Below, piece after piece: positions 37,278-46,212 of a DNA stretch of 64,000 bases. The DNA comes from Homoserinimonas aerilata (GTDB lineage Bacteria; Actinomycetota; Actinomycetes; Actinomycetales; Microbacteriaceae): positions 186,001-250,000 of the forward strand of contig NZ_VFOM01000002.1 in the NCBI RefSeq assembly GCF_006716125.1. The letters are read 5' to 3'. Position 1 is the first letter of the stretch. Every line of letters starts with the position of its first letter. The position numbers were made by a program, and so were the translations under genes. Below the pieces are notes generated by a model. That model had not been told where the DNA came from and made no database searches. It worked only from the letters and a program-made list of their open reading frames with translations.

Positions 37278-37360
37278 ATCGGGGCTCCCGGCGCGAAGTT
37301 CCCGCTTCTGTATACCGGGCCGTATGCTGGCAGGAGAGACCGATCCAAAGGAGGACCGCG

Positions 37361-38611
37361 GTGCCGCAGGCCGAGAATGTCACCATCGTCGGAGCAGGCA
37401 TCGTGGGGCTCAGCACCGCGTGGTTCCTGCAGGAGCACGGGGTTGCGGTCACGGTGCTCGACCGTGAGGGCGTCGCCGCGGGCGCATCCTGGGGCAATGC
37501 GGGCTGGATCGCGCCGGCGCTCACCCTTCCGCTGCCGGAGCCGGGCATCTTCTCCTTCGGTCTGAAGGCCATCATCGACCCCGCCTCACCCGTCTTCGTG
37601 CCGTTCTCCGTGGACCCCCGGCTGCTGCGCTTCCTCGCGGGCTTCGCCCTGAACTCGACCCCGCCCCGGTGGCGCAGAAACATGACCGCGTTCGCCGAGA
37701 TCAACAAGTGGGGCGTCGATTCCTTCGACCGTCTCGCCGACGGCGGCGTCGAGAATCGCACGATCGTCGCCGACCCGTTCCTCACCGGCTTCGTCTCCGA
37801 GCGCGACCGCGGAGTGCTCGAGCACGAGTTCGACGAGATCGCCCTGCGCGGCGGGGCCGTCGACTTCGAGCGCATCAGCGGCGACGAGCTGCGCACGATC
37901 GAGCCGACCGTGAGCGATGCGGTGACCCACGGCATCCGCATATCGGGGCAGCGCTACATCAATCCGCCCGTGTTCATGGAATCGCTCGCGGCGGCGGTCC
38001 GTGCGCGCGGCGGCGAGATCGTGGAGGGGGCGGATGTCGTCGGCATCACCGATCTGGGCGAGCTCGGCGTCGGCATCGATGTCGTGGGCGAGCCGGAGGG
38101 CAGGATCGCCGACCAGGTCGTCATCGCGACGGGCACGTGGATGGGCCGCCTCGCGCGGCGCTTCGGGGTGCGGCAGCTCGTGCAGGCTGGCCGCGGCTAC
38201 AGCTTCAGCGTGCGCCCGGAGACGGTGCCGACGCATCCGATCTATTTTCCCGCCCAGCGGGTCGCCTGCACCCCGCTCGGTGACCGCCTGCGCGTGGGCG
38301 GGATGATGGAGTTCCGGCCCGGCGATGCGCCACCAGACCCGCGCCGCGTGACCACCATGGTCGAGGCTGCACGGCCGCTGTTCCGCGGTGTCGACTGGGA
38401 GGCGCGCGAGGAGGAGTGGGTCGGCTCACGGCCCTGCACGGCCGACGGGCTGCCGCTCGTGGGTGCGACGCGCTCGCCGCGGGTGCACGTCGCAGGGGGT
38501 CACGGCATGTGGGGCGTCACGCTGGGGCCGCTCACCGGCCGCATCCTCGCCGACTCGATCACGGGCGCGGCCGAGCATCCGTTGCTGAAATCGTTCGACC
38601 CGCTGCGCTGA
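37361..38611 (+). CDS. DadA-like FAD-dependent amino acid dehydrogenase/oxidase
   Basis: 416 residues. The N-terminal FAD-binding Rossmann motif is VTIVGAGIVGLSTAWFLQ, followed by GASWGNAGWIAPALTLPLP, the DadA-type G-W region. The C-terminal FAD closure is RPCTADGLPLVGATR ... HVAGGHGMWGVTLGP. It starts at GTG 37361 after AAAGGAGGA. The closest group is the D-amino acid dehydrogenase small subunit/glycine oxidase branch. Its 3' end is the template of a 24-bp tandem repeat that runs past the stop codon. Confidence 0.85.
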   Translation: MPQAENVTIVGAGIVGLSTAWFLQEHGVAVTVLDREGVAAGASWGNAGWIAPALTLPLPEPGIFSFGLKAIIDPASPVFVPFSVDPRLLRFLAGFALNSTPPRWRRNMTAFAEINKWGVDSFDRLADGGVENRTIVADPFLTGFVSERDRGVLEHEFDEIALRGGAVDFERISGDELRTIEPTVSDAVTHGIRISGQRYINPPVFMESLAAAVRARGGEIVEGADVVGITDLGELGVGIDVVGEPEGRIADQVVIATGTWMGRLARRFGVRQLVQAGRGYSFSVRPETVPTHPIYFPAQRVACTPLGDRLRVGGMMEFRPGDAPPDPRRVTTMVEAARPLFRGVDWEAREEEWVGSRPCTADGLPLVGATRSPRVHVAGGHGMWGVTLGPLTGRILADSITGAAEHPLLKSFDPLR

Positions 38612-38661
38612 GGCGACACCGACCCGCTGCGCTGAGGAGACACCGACCCGCTGCGCTCAAC
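38597..38661. repeat. 24-bp tandem repeat covering the dadA-like 3' end
   Basis: GACCCGCTGCGCTGAGG plus a 7-base linker recurs at 38597, 38621 and 38645. The first unit includes the last codons and stop of the dadA-like gene, so the gene end has been duplicated downstream. Confidence 0.85.
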
Positions 38662-38726
38662 AGGAGAAATGCTGCGCCACGCCGCCGCCGGGGCTTCGGC
38701 CTCCGCGCGTCGAGGCAAATCTCCTG
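38661..38726. repeat. Imperfect palindrome, family C copy 1
   Basis: CAGGAGAAATGC at the left and GCAAATCTCCTG at the right pair with one to two mismatches. The right arm GTCGAGGCAAATCTCCTGCGG also occurs as GTCGAAGCAGATCTCCTGCGG at about 45256-45276, defining a second small repeat family. It lies between convergent genes. Confidence 0.65.
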
Positions 38727-38755
38727 CGGAAGCATGCGCGGGCGGCCACAAGTCG

Positions 38756-39742
38756 TCACCTCCGTGACAGTGATGATTCGGATGCCGAGATGCGGCTGAC
38801 GAGACCGGTCGCGGTCTGCTCGTCGATGATGAGCTGCGTGATCGTTCCGGCGCGCAGGGCGGCCAGGAGCGGCACGATCTTGCTGTCGCCGGCCACGGCG
38901 CACACTCGGCGCGACACCGACTGCAGCTCGGCCGGGGTCGGGCCTGTTGCACGTTCGTTCAGGGAGAGGTCTTCGTAGCTGCCGTCGGCGCGGAGGAACA
39001 CGGTGCAGACGTCTCCGACGACGCCTTCGTGGGCGAGCGTCGCGATGTCATCCGCTTCGAGGTAGCCGGCGGAGTACACGTGGCTGGGGATCTCTCCGGC
39101 GATCGCGCCGATGGAGAACAGCATGATGTCGGCTCGGCGCTGCACGTCGAGCACGCGCGCGACCGAGCGCTCGCGCCACATCGCGCGGCGTGTGGCGGCG
39201 AAGTCGAAGAACGCGGGTACGGGAAACAGGTGCACGGTGGCGTCGAAGGCGTCGCCGAAGCGCGACATGAGCGTTGCGGCGTATTCGACCCCTGATGTGC
39301 GGTTGTTCATGGCGCCGTTGAGCTGCACGACCGAGCTGCCGCGTGTCGGCTTCTTGGTGAGGTGCCGGCCGATTGCAGACAGTGTCGTGCCCCAGGCGAT
39401 GCCGAGCACCATGTCTGAGTCGAACCAGTTGGTGACGAGGCGTGCCGTCGCGCGGGCGACCTGCTCGAGCCGTTCTGCTTCGTCGGCGGAGTCGGGCACG
39501 GGCACGACCTGGGCGTCGACGCCGAATGCGGAGGCGATGCGCTGGCTGATGCCGGGCGCTTTCGTGGGTGTCGGGCGCAGCGTGATCTCGACGAGCCCCT
39601 TCTCTCTGGCTTCTTTGAGGAGGCGGGAGACGCTGGAGCGCGACATGTGCAGCTGGGCGCCGATGGCCTCCATCTTCATGTCCTGCAGGTAGTACATGGA
39701 GGCGACTGACAGCAGCATCGCTTCGTGACCGGATGTGTCCAT
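38756..39742 (-). CDS. SorC-family sugar-binding transcriptional regulator
   Basis: 328 residues: an N-terminal helix-turn-helix (MKMEAIGAQLHMSRSSVSRLL) and a SorC/CggR-type sugar-phosphate-binding domain (VLGIAWGTTLSAIGRHL, FSIGAIAGEIPSHVYSAG, LSLNERATGPTPAELQSV, VAGDSKIVPLLAALRAG). The ATG at 39742 is preferred over GTG 39757, which lies inside the palindrome. It is divergent from glpD/glpK, so it probably senses glycerol 3-phosphate or a related sugar phosphate and replaces the DeoR-type GlpR found elsewhere. Confidence 0.85.
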   Translation of the reverse strand: MDTSGHEAMLLSVASMYYLQDMKMEAIGAQLHMSRSSVSRLLKEAREKGLVEITLRPTPTKAPGISQRIASAFGVDAQVVPVPDSADEAERLEQVARATARLVTNWFDSDMVLGIAWGTTLSAIGRHLTKKPTRGSSVVQLNGAMNNRTSGVEYAATLMSRFGDAFDATVHLFPVPAFFDFAATRRAMWRERSVARVLDVQRRADIMLFSIGAIAGEIPSHVYSAGYLEADDIATLAHEGVVGDVCTVFLRADGSYEDLSLNERATGPTPAELQSVSRRVCAVAGDSKIVPLLAALRAGTITQLIIDEQTATGLVSRISASESSLSRR

Positions 39743-39751
39743 GTCCCCATT

Positions 39752-39812
39752 CTGCACGTTTGTGCAGGATGCCTGCGCGATTTGCCATAAGCCCGTGGCG
39801 CACCCATAGACT
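39752..39812. promoter_or_regulatory. Operator palindrome and candidate glp promoter
   Basis: CTGCAC-GTTT-GTGCAG (39752-39767) is a perfect inverted repeat lying just upstream of the regulator start, a likely SorC-type operator. Downstream on the plus strand TTGCCA (39782-39787) and TAGACT (39807-39812), 19 bases apart, form a plausible promoter for glpD-glpK. Confidence 0.6.
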
Positions 39813-39883
39813 CCAAAACAAGACGCATCAGCGTTTTCACAGCAAACGGGTCACCGCCGAAAGTTCAGGGGTATCGCAGCACC

Positions 39884-41641
39884 ATGACCGAGAGTCGTCT
39901 GACAGCAGAAACGCGCAGCGCAGCGCTGCGTGCGCTCGCCGCGAGCACCGAAGAGGGCGCCGAACTCGACATCCTGGTCATCGGTGGCGGAGTGACCGGC
40001 GCCGGCATCGCGCTGGATGCCGCAGCCCGCGGTCTCCGCACCGCGGTGGTGGAGGCGCAGGACTGGTCAGCAGGCACCTCGAGCCGCTCCAGCAAACTCG
40101 TTCACGGTGGCCTGCGCTACCTGCAGATGCTCGACTTCAAGCTCGTGCACGAGGCGCTCACCGAGCGCGACCTGCTGCTCACCCGAATCGCACCACATCT
40201 GGTGCGTCCGATCCCGTTCCTCTACCCGCTGCGCCACCGCCTCTGGGAGCGGGCGTTCATCGGCGCCGGAATCGCCCTCTACGATTCGCTCGCGAGCCTC
40301 AAGCGCGGCAAGCGTTCGGTGCCGTGGCACCGCCACCTGGGGCGCAAGGAGCTTGCACGGGTGTTCCCCGATCTTTCGGAAAAGGCGGCCATCGGCGCGA
40401 TCGAGTACTGGGATGCGACTGTCGACGACTCGCGGTACGTGCTCACGACCGTGCGCACCGCCCAAGCGCAGGGTGCCATCGCGGCATCCCGCACCGAGGT
40501 CACCGAGCTCACGAAGAACAGCGCCGGCGCAGTCGACGGCGCGATCATCCGGGATCTGGAGACGGGCGAGTCCATCACGGTCAAGGCGCGTGCCGTCATC
40601 AGCTCAACCGGTGTCTGGACGGAGGAGGCGCAGGCACTCGCCGGGGAGCCCGGCGGTCTGCGGGTGCTCGCCTCGAAGGGCATCCACATTGTTGTCCCGC
40701 GCGAGCGGATCTCCGGTCAGGATGGCCTCATCCTGCAGACGGAGAAGAGCGTGCTCTTCGTGATTCCGTGGTCGCGCTACTGGGTCATCGGCACGACAGA
40801 CACCCCCTGGGCGGAAGATCTGACCAACCCGACCCCCACGGCTGCTGACGTCGAGTACGTGCTCGAACGGGTGAATGCCGTGCTGAAGCATCCGCTCAGC
40901 GAAGGTGATGTCGTGGGCACCTGGGCGGGGCTTCGCCCGCTGCTGCAGCCGGGCACCAAGGAGGGCACGTCCTCCGCGAAGGTGTCGCGCGAGCACACCG
41001 TGGCCTCACCGGTTCCGGGTCTCACTGTGATCGCCGGCGGCAAGTTCACCACCTACCGCGTCATGGCGAAGGATGCTGTCGACTTCGCACTCGGCGACGG
41101 CGCACGGTCGATCCCGTCCACGACGGCCGGAATTCCGCTGCTCGGGGCCGAAGGGTTCGATGGCGCGCGCGCCGACATCGCGGCGACGATCGAGCGTTTC
41201 GGCTGGAGCGATCAGCTCGTCGACCACCTGCTGCACCGCTACGGCGCGGAGGTCACCCAGATCGCCGCGCTCTGCGATGCCGACCCCACGCTCGCCGTGC
41301 CGCTCGCCGAGGCGCCCGCGTATCTCCGGGCAGAGATCGCCTACGCGGCCACGCAGGAGGGCGCGCTGCATCTGGAGGATGTGCTGCTGCGGCGCACGCG
41401 CATCCAGTACGAATACGAGAATGAGGGCGTTGCGAGCCTCGACGAGATCGCGGCGATCATGGCGCCGCTGCTCGGTTGGTCGACAGGCCGGATGCTCGAG
41501 GAGACCAGCTCATACCGCGAACGTGCTGCCGCTGAGCAGGATGCGCGACTCAGCCCCGACGACGCCTCCGCCGCGAAGGCGAGGAGCAGGGCCGTGTCGG
41601 TTGTGGATGCTCTGCGTTCCGACGAGAAGGCGACCGGCTGA
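39884..41641 (+). CDS. glpD: Aerobic glycerol-3-phosphate dehydrogenase
   Basis: FAD-linked, membrane-associated enzyme oxidising glycerol 3-phosphate to dihydroxyacetone phosphate. 585 residues. The FAD-binding motif is ILVIGGGVTGAGIALDAAAR. It is followed by TSSRSSKLVHGGLRYLQ, the classic GlpD signature, and later by TVIAGGKFTTYRVMAKDA, with the C-terminal GlpD helical domain. It starts ATG 39884. It is followed after 27 bases by glpK in the same operon; no glpF facilitator is seen. Confidence 0.95.
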   Translation: MTESRLTAETRSAALRALAASTEEGAELDILVIGGGVTGAGIALDAAARGLRTAVVEAQDWSAGTSSRSSKLVHGGLRYLQMLDFKLVHEALTERDLLLTRIAPHLVRPIPFLYPLRHRLWERAFIGAGIALYDSLASLKRGKRSVPWHRHLGRKELARVFPDLSEKAAIGAIEYWDATVDDSRYVLTTVRTAQAQGAIAASRTEVTELTKNSAGAVDGAIIRDLETGESITVKARAVISSTGVWTEEAQALAGEPGGLRVLASKGIHIVVPRERISGQDGLILQTEKSVLFVIPWSRYWVIGTTDTPWAEDLTNPTPTAADVEYVLERVNAVLKHPLSEGDVVGTWAGLRPLLQPGTKEGTSSAKVSREHTVASPVPGLTVIAGGKFTTYRVMAKDAVDFALGDGARSIPSTTAGIPLLGAEGFDGARADIAATIERFGWSDQLVDHLLHRYGAEVTQIAALCDADPTLAVPLAEAPAYLRAEIAYAATQEGALHLEDVLLRRTRIQYEYENEGVASLDEIAAIMAPLLGWSTGRMLEETSSYRERAAAEQDARLSPDDASAAKARSRAVSVVDALRSDEKATG

Positions 41642-41668
41642 GTGAAGAACGCAGGAGGGGAGCGTTCG

Positions 41669-43210
41669 ATGGCGAATGCGGGCAGTGCCGAGTATGTGAT
41701 GGCGATCGATCAGGGGACCACAAGCACGCGGGCGATCATCGTCGACCGCAGTGCCCGCGTGGTCTCGTCGGGCCAGCTCGAACACCGTCAGCTGTTCCCC
41801 CGCGCCGGGTGGGTTGAACACGATGCGGTGGAGATCTGGAACAGTGTGCGTGAGGCCGTCGGCATCGCCCTCAGCCGGGCCGAGCTCAGCCCGCATGACA
41901 TCGCCGCCGTCGGGGTCACCAACCAGCGGGAGACCGCCGTCGTCTGGAACAGGCTCACCGGCCGCCCGGTCTACAACGCCATCGTCTGGCAGGACACCCG
42001 CACGCAGTCCATCGTCGACCGTCTGGCAGGCGAGGCCGGCGTTGACCGTTACAAGCAGATCGTGGGCCTCCCCCTGGCGACCTATTTCGCCGGCCCCAAG
42101 GTTGCATGGATCCTCGAGAACGTCGACGGATGCCGTGAGGCGGCAGAAGCGGGCGAGCTGCTCTTCGGCACGATCGACAGCTGGCTGCTCTGGAATCTCA
42201 CGGGCGGCCGCGACGGTGGGGTGCACGTCACCGATGTGACGAACGCCTCGCGCACCCTCCTTATGGACCTCGACACGCTTTCTTGGCGGGAGGACATCGC
42301 CGCGGAACTGGGGATTCCCCTGTCGATGCTTCCGAGCATCCGTTCGTCATCTGAGGTGTACGGCACGTGCAGCGAGAACGGAATGCTGCCCGGCGTGCCG
42401 ATCGCGGGCATCCTGGGCGACCAGCAGGCGGCCATGTTCGGGCAGGCCTGCTTCGACGAGGGCATGGCGAAGAACACCTACGGCACCGGCAACTTCGTGC
42501 TCCTGAACACCGGCACCAAGCGGGTCGACAGCGCCAACGGGCTGCTCACGACCGTGTGTTATCAGCTGGGTTCCGCTGCCCCCGTCTATGCGCTGGAGGG
42601 GTCGATCGCGGTCACCGGGTCGCTCGTGCAGTGGCTGCGCGACAATCTGGGGCTCATCAACGAGGCATCCGATATCGAGCGGCTCGCCCTCTCGGTCGAC
42701 GACAACGGCGGCGCATATTTCGTGCCGGCCTTCTCCGGTCTCTTCGCCCCGCACTGGCGGCAGGATGCCCGCGGTGCCCTGCTGGGCCTCACCCGTTTCG
42801 TCAACCGGGCCCACATCGCGCGGGCCGCTCTCGAGGCGACCGCGTTCCAGACCCGCGAGGTCATGGAGGCCATGAATGCGGATGCTGGGGTCGAGTTGGC
42901 AGAGCTGCGCGTCGACGGCGGCATGGTCGCCAACGAACTGCTGATGCAGTTCCAGGCCGACCAGCTCGGCGTCGATGTCATTCGGCCGCGTGTCACCGAG
43001 ACGACGGCGCTGGGCGCCGCGTTCGCCGCGGGCATCGCGATCGGGTTCTGGAAGGGCACACAGGAGGTCGCCGACACCTGGGCTGAAGACGCCCGGTGGT
43101 CGCCGACGATGCCCGACGGCGAACGAGACAGGCTTTACCGCAACTGGAAGAAGGCGGTGACGAAGACCATGGGTTGGGTCGACGACGACGTGGAGGCGTC
43201 TGAACCCTGA
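41669..43210 (+). CDS. glpK: Glycerol kinase
   Basis: Phosphorylates glycerol to glycerol 3-phosphate, feeding GlpD. 513 residues of the FGGY family. The phosphate loop is [15 protein letters not shown]; other features are [53 protein letters not shown] and the FGGY C-terminal signature [20 protein letters not shown]. The ATG at 41669 follows GGAGGGG at proper spacing; the in-frame GTG at 41642 directly abuts the glpD stop and lacks one. Confidence 0.95.
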   Translation: MANAGSAEYVMAIDQGTTSTRAIIVDRSARVVSSGQLEHRQLFPRAGWVEHDAVEIWNSVREAVGIALSRAELSPHDIAAVGVTNQRETAVVWNRLTGRPVYNAIVWQDTRTQSIVDRLAGEAGVDRYKQIVGLPLATYFAGPKVAWILENVDGCREAAEAGELLFGTIDSWLLWNLTGGRDGGVHVTDVTNASRTLLMDLDTLSWREDIAAELGIPLSMLPSIRSSSEVYGTCSENGMLPGVPIAGILGDQQAAMFGQACFDEGMAKNTYGTGNFVLLNTGTKRVDSANGLLTTVCYQLGSAAPVYALEGSIAVTGSLVQWLRDNLGLINEASDIERLALSVDDNGGAYFVPAFSGLFAPHWRQDARGALLGLTRFVNRAHIARAALEATAFQTREVMEAMNADAGVELAELRVDGGMVANELLMQFQADQLGVDVIRPRVTETTALGAAFAAGIAIGFWKGTQEVADTWAEDARWSPTMPDGERDRLYRNWKKAVTKTMGWVDDDVEASEP

Positions 43211-43289
43211 CCCCATGACGAGCAGCTCAGGCGGCTCACGAACACACCACAGTAAAGAGCGAGACCCACACGAAGGAGTCGGGAATCAC

Positions 43290-45146
43290 ATGAAACAGAA
43301 GATGATCAGGAGGAACAGCTTCTGGCTGGTCCTCTCCGTGGCCTTGATGGTCGTATCCGCGATCGGCGCGTCGCTTGTTCAGACGGGTGGCGGCTCTGTC
43401 GCCATCAAGGACATGAGGTGGGAGACCGCCTCCGGCCAGACGATGAGCGCACTGCTGTTCAAGCCTGCGTCGGCGACGGCAGAGAATCCGGCCCCCGCGG
43501 TCGTGGTCAGCCACGGTTGGTGGAACAACCGCGAGATGCAGGATGCCAACTATGTCGAGCTCGCGCGCCGCGGCTACGTCGTGCTGTCGATCGACATGTA
43601 CGGTCACGGCAACTCGGAGCCGCTCGTTGCCAGCGAGCTGACGCTCGGCGGCACCGGCATGTACGACGCTGTGAAGCTCGTGGCCGATCTGCCCTACATC
43701 GACAAGGACAAGCTGGGGGTCTCGGGTCACTCGAACGGTGCCCGGGCGGCGAACTTCTCGGTCGCCATCGACAACGCGGCCGATGAGCAGCTCATCAAGG
43801 CTGTGCTGTTGGTCGACAATGACGCCGTCTATCGTGACGCCGCCGACGACAACAAGTACTTCAACCTGTACGGCGCGCGCCCGACAGGTATTGTGGCCGA
43901 CCAGTATGACGAGTTCTTCTTCCGGAGCTACGACGAGAATGGTGCTGTGCTGACGCCTCCGCGTGAGTACATCGGCACCCCCAACGCCCAGTCCTTCCTG
44001 AACTTCGGGGTCGACCCGGAGGAGGCGACGGATGTCCGTGAGGCGGGCAAGTTCTACACCGACACGGTCGATGGTGTCGAGACGAGCCGCGTCGTGTACA
44101 CGCCGGCGGAGACGCACCCGTGGGGAACGATCTCGAAGACCACGGTCGCAAGCCAGGTCGAGTTCTTCGAGAACGCGTTCGGGGCTCCTGAGCCGATCGC
44201 CGCAGATTCGCAGATCTGGCAGGTCAAGGAGGGTTTCACCGCCCTGGGTCTCATCGGCTTCGGTATCTTCCTCGTCGCCTTCGCCCGCGCACTCCTGACG
44301 ACGCGGGCGTTCGCCGGCCTGAAGCACACGCCGACGGCGGAGCTCGCCCCCGCGACGCGCAAGGGTCACGCCTGGTTCTGGGGCGGCCTGCTGGTGTCTG
44401 CGCTCTTCTCCGGATTCAGCTACATCTGGGTCAGTCAGCAGCCGTGGATCAGCGGGATCGCCTTCAACGTGACTCCGACAATCTTCACGCAGGGCGCCGT
44501 GTTCTTCATCGCGTTCTGGGCGGCGATCAACGGCATTGCGGCGATCGTCATCATGGGTGTCGCCTACTGGCTGTTCGGCCGGCGCGAGGGGCAGAACCTG
44601 CGTGACCTGGGCGTTCTGCCCGGGTGGAAGAAGTTCTGGCAGGGCATCGGCCTCGGAGCCGTCGTCGTCGTTGCGGCGTTCGGCATCGTGTTCATGCTCG
44701 ACTACTTCTTCAAGACCGACTTCAGGCTCTGGGTTGTCGCCGTCAAGGCGTTCACGCCTGACAAGGTCGGTATCGCGCTGTTGTACCTGCCGATGTTCCT
44801 GCTGTACTTCCTGGCGAACTCGGTGGCCATCAACAGCTTCAACCGGTTCACCATCAAGGGCAGGGAGTGGCTCAACACGGCCGTCCTGGTGCTGTTCAAC
44901 TCGCTCGCACCGATCGTGCTCGTCGTCGCTCAGTACACGACATTCGCCAACACGGGGCACCTCATCCCGGGCTTCGGCGGCATCAACAGTATCTGGCTGT
45001 TCCCGGTGATCGTGCTGCTGGCCGCTGCTGCGGTGGTGTCGCGCAAGATCTACCGTGCGACGAACAACCCGTACATCGGTGGGTTCATCACGGCGAGCGT
45101 GGTGACCCTGATGAGTGTGAGCAACACCCTCACGGTCGTCTACTAG
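43290..45146 (+). CDS. Membrane protein with N-terminal alpha/beta-hydrolase domain
   Basis: 618 residues. A first membrane segment (FWLVLSVALMVVSAIGASLV) is followed by an extracytoplasmic dienelactone hydrolase-like domain (about residues 35-300). That domain has an oxyanion strand PAVVVSHGWWNNREMQDANY, nucleophile elbow GVSGHSNGARAANF and a late His region TPAETHPWG. The C-terminal half has about eight or nine further membrane segments without a recognised transporter motif. The ATG at 43290 follows GAAGGAG. It is on the same strand as glpK, 79 bases downstream, and is followed by a strong terminator. A cell-surface esterase, peptidase or lipid-modifying enzyme is possible; function is unknown. 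Confidence 0.75.
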   Translation: MKQKMIRRNSFWLVLSVALMVVSAIGASLVQTGGGSVAIKDMRWETASGQTMSALLFKPASATAENPAPAVVVSHGWWNNREMQDANYVELARRGYVVLSIDMYGHGNSEPLVASELTLGGTGMYDAVKLVADLPYIDKDKLGVSGHSNGARAANFSVAIDNAADEQLIKAVLLVDNDAVYRDAADDNKYFNLYGARPTGIVADQYDEFFFRSYDENGAVLTPPREYIGTPNAQSFLNFGVDPEEATDVREAGKFYTDTVDGVETSRVVYTPAETHPWGTISKTTVASQVEFFENAFGAPEPIAADSQIWQVKEGFTALGLIGFGIFLVAFARALLTTRAFAGLKHTPTAELAPATRKGHAWFWGGLLVSALFSGFSYIWVSQQPWISGIAFNVTPTIFTQGAVFFIAFWAAINGIAAIVIMGVAYWLFGRREGQNLRDLGVLPGWKKFWQGIGLGAVVVVAAFGIVFMLDYFFKTDFRLWVVAVKAFTPDKVGIALLYLPMFLLYFLANSVAINSFNRFTIKGREWLNTAVLVLFNSLAPIVLVVAQYTTFANTGHLIPGFGGINSIWLFPVIVLLAAAAVVSRKIYRATNNPYIGGFITASVVTLMSVSNTLTVVY

Positions 45147-45156
45147 CCAAAACGAG

Positions 45157-45188
45157 AAGGGCCCCGGGTTTCGCAACCCGGGGCCTTT
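45157..45188 (+). terminator. Intrinsic terminator after the membrane hydrolase gene
   Basis: AAGGGCCCCGGGTT, loop TCGC, AACCCGGGGCCTTT: a strong GC-rich hairpin ending in TTT, 11 bases past the stop codon. It closes the glpD-glpK-hydrolase transcription direction. Confidence 0.85.
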
Positions 45189-45206
45189 CGTCGTCTGGCG
45201 CGCTCA

Positions 45207-45276
45207 GCAGGGGCAACGGGATGCCGCGCCGCAGCGAGCTCGCCGGCATCCGCGTGTCGAAGCAGATCTCCTGCGG
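45207..45276. repeat. Imperfect palindrome, family C copy 2
   Basis: GCAGGGGCAAC and GGATGCCGCG at the left pair with CATCCGCGTGTCGAAG and CAGATCTCCTGCGG at the right, with a gap in the left arm. The right arm shares GTCGA-GCA-ATCTCCTGCGGAAG with the copy at 38661-38726. Confidence 0.6.
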
Positions 45277-45305
45277 AAGGCTCGAGCGGCTGTTCAGCTG
45301 CAGGT

Positions 45306-46064
45306 TCAGGCGGCGGACGTGAGCACCGTGTCGAGCTCGTGCACGGTCACGTGCTGCGTGCGGCGGTCGATCGTGAGGATGCTGCGCTCCGGCACGCGCT
45401 GCCAGCCGTCGCGCTGCCATCCACTCGAGGCGACGGCGGTGAAGTCGGCACCGACGCGATAGGCGAGCTCGTAGTAGTCGGCGCCCAGAAAGTCGGGGGC
45501 TTTGCTCGCGTCATCGGCGACGATGATCAGCTCATCGGGGGTGAGCAGCAGGGCGTTGAGGCTCGCCTCCTCGGCGACCTCGCCGAGCCGCGAGACGACT
45601 GTGCGGATGGCGTCGACAACGGATGCCCGCCGAAACTCAGAAACGAGGGCCAGCAGGTAGCGCTCGCTGTCGGTGTCGCCACGAATGCCCGCCCGCAGGT
45701 CCGCATCGATGAGCGGCTCGATGGACGCGATCTCGCGGATGGAACCGTTGTGCGCGAACGACAGGTCGCCGTGCACGAACGGATGCGTGTTCGCCTCCGA
45801 CACGGGAAGGTCCAGTGTTGCGGCCCGCAGGTGGGCGATGCCGCTCGTCACCCGCGATCCGCGCAGCACGGCGTCGTAGTCGCGGCTCGTGTGGGCGGAC
45901 TCGGCGGCCACCGTCAGCGTGCGCTGACCCCGCCGCTCGCCGGAGAAACCCCAGCCATCGCCATGCAGACCCGCGGAGAGCGCCGTGAATTCCTCGAAAT
46001 CGTGGCCCAGGGCATCCGGAATCGTCGTCTCGGTGTGAGACACAAAACCCAGCAGCCGGCACAT
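45306..46064 (-). CDS. Class II glutamine amidotransferase-like (Ntn hydrolase) protein
   Basis: 252 residues. The N-terminus is MCRLLGFVSH: Cys2 becomes the Ntn nucleophile after Met removal, which fixes the start at 46064 rather than the upstream in-frame codon. Other features are HGDGWGFSG, SGIAHLRAATLDLPVSEANT and HNGSIREIASIEPL, as in the YafJ/EgtC/DUG3-like group. These enzymes hydrolyse gamma-glutamyl bonds. No ergothioneine genes are adjacent, so the substrate remains open. Confidence 0.83.
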   Translation of the reverse strand: MCRLLGFVSHTETTIPDALGHDFEEFTALSAGLHGDGWGFSGERRGQRTLTVAAESAHTSRDYDAVLRGSRVTSGIAHLRAATLDLPVSEANTHPFVHGDLSFAHNGSIREIASIEPLIDADLRAGIRGDTDSERYLLALVSEFRRASVVDAIRTVVSRLGEVAEEASLNALLLTPDELIIVADDASKAPDFLGADYYELAYRVGADFTAVASSGWQRDGWQRVPERSILTIDRRTQHVTVHELDTVLTSAA

Positions 46065-46212
46065 GGCTTCAACGGTACGCACGGCGCCGGAGCCCGCCAA
46101 GTGGTGGTGTCACCCGGCGTAACAGTGCGGGGTCAAGGCGCGACCCAGCGCCGCAGCGCCCGGGCGCGATAGACTGTCAGTTCTCCCCGTCATATTTTCG
46201 AAGGGAACACCC

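Noticed and set aside
37361..38611. The DadA-like enzyme as the missing oxidase of the phosphonatase pathway
   Set aside because: It is 17 kb away in another context and resembles D-amino acid dehydrogenase; no evidence links it to 55-57 kb.
43236..45176. 646-residue minus-strand open frame
   Set aside because: Antisense shadow of the membrane hydrolase gene; highly charged, repetitive composition.
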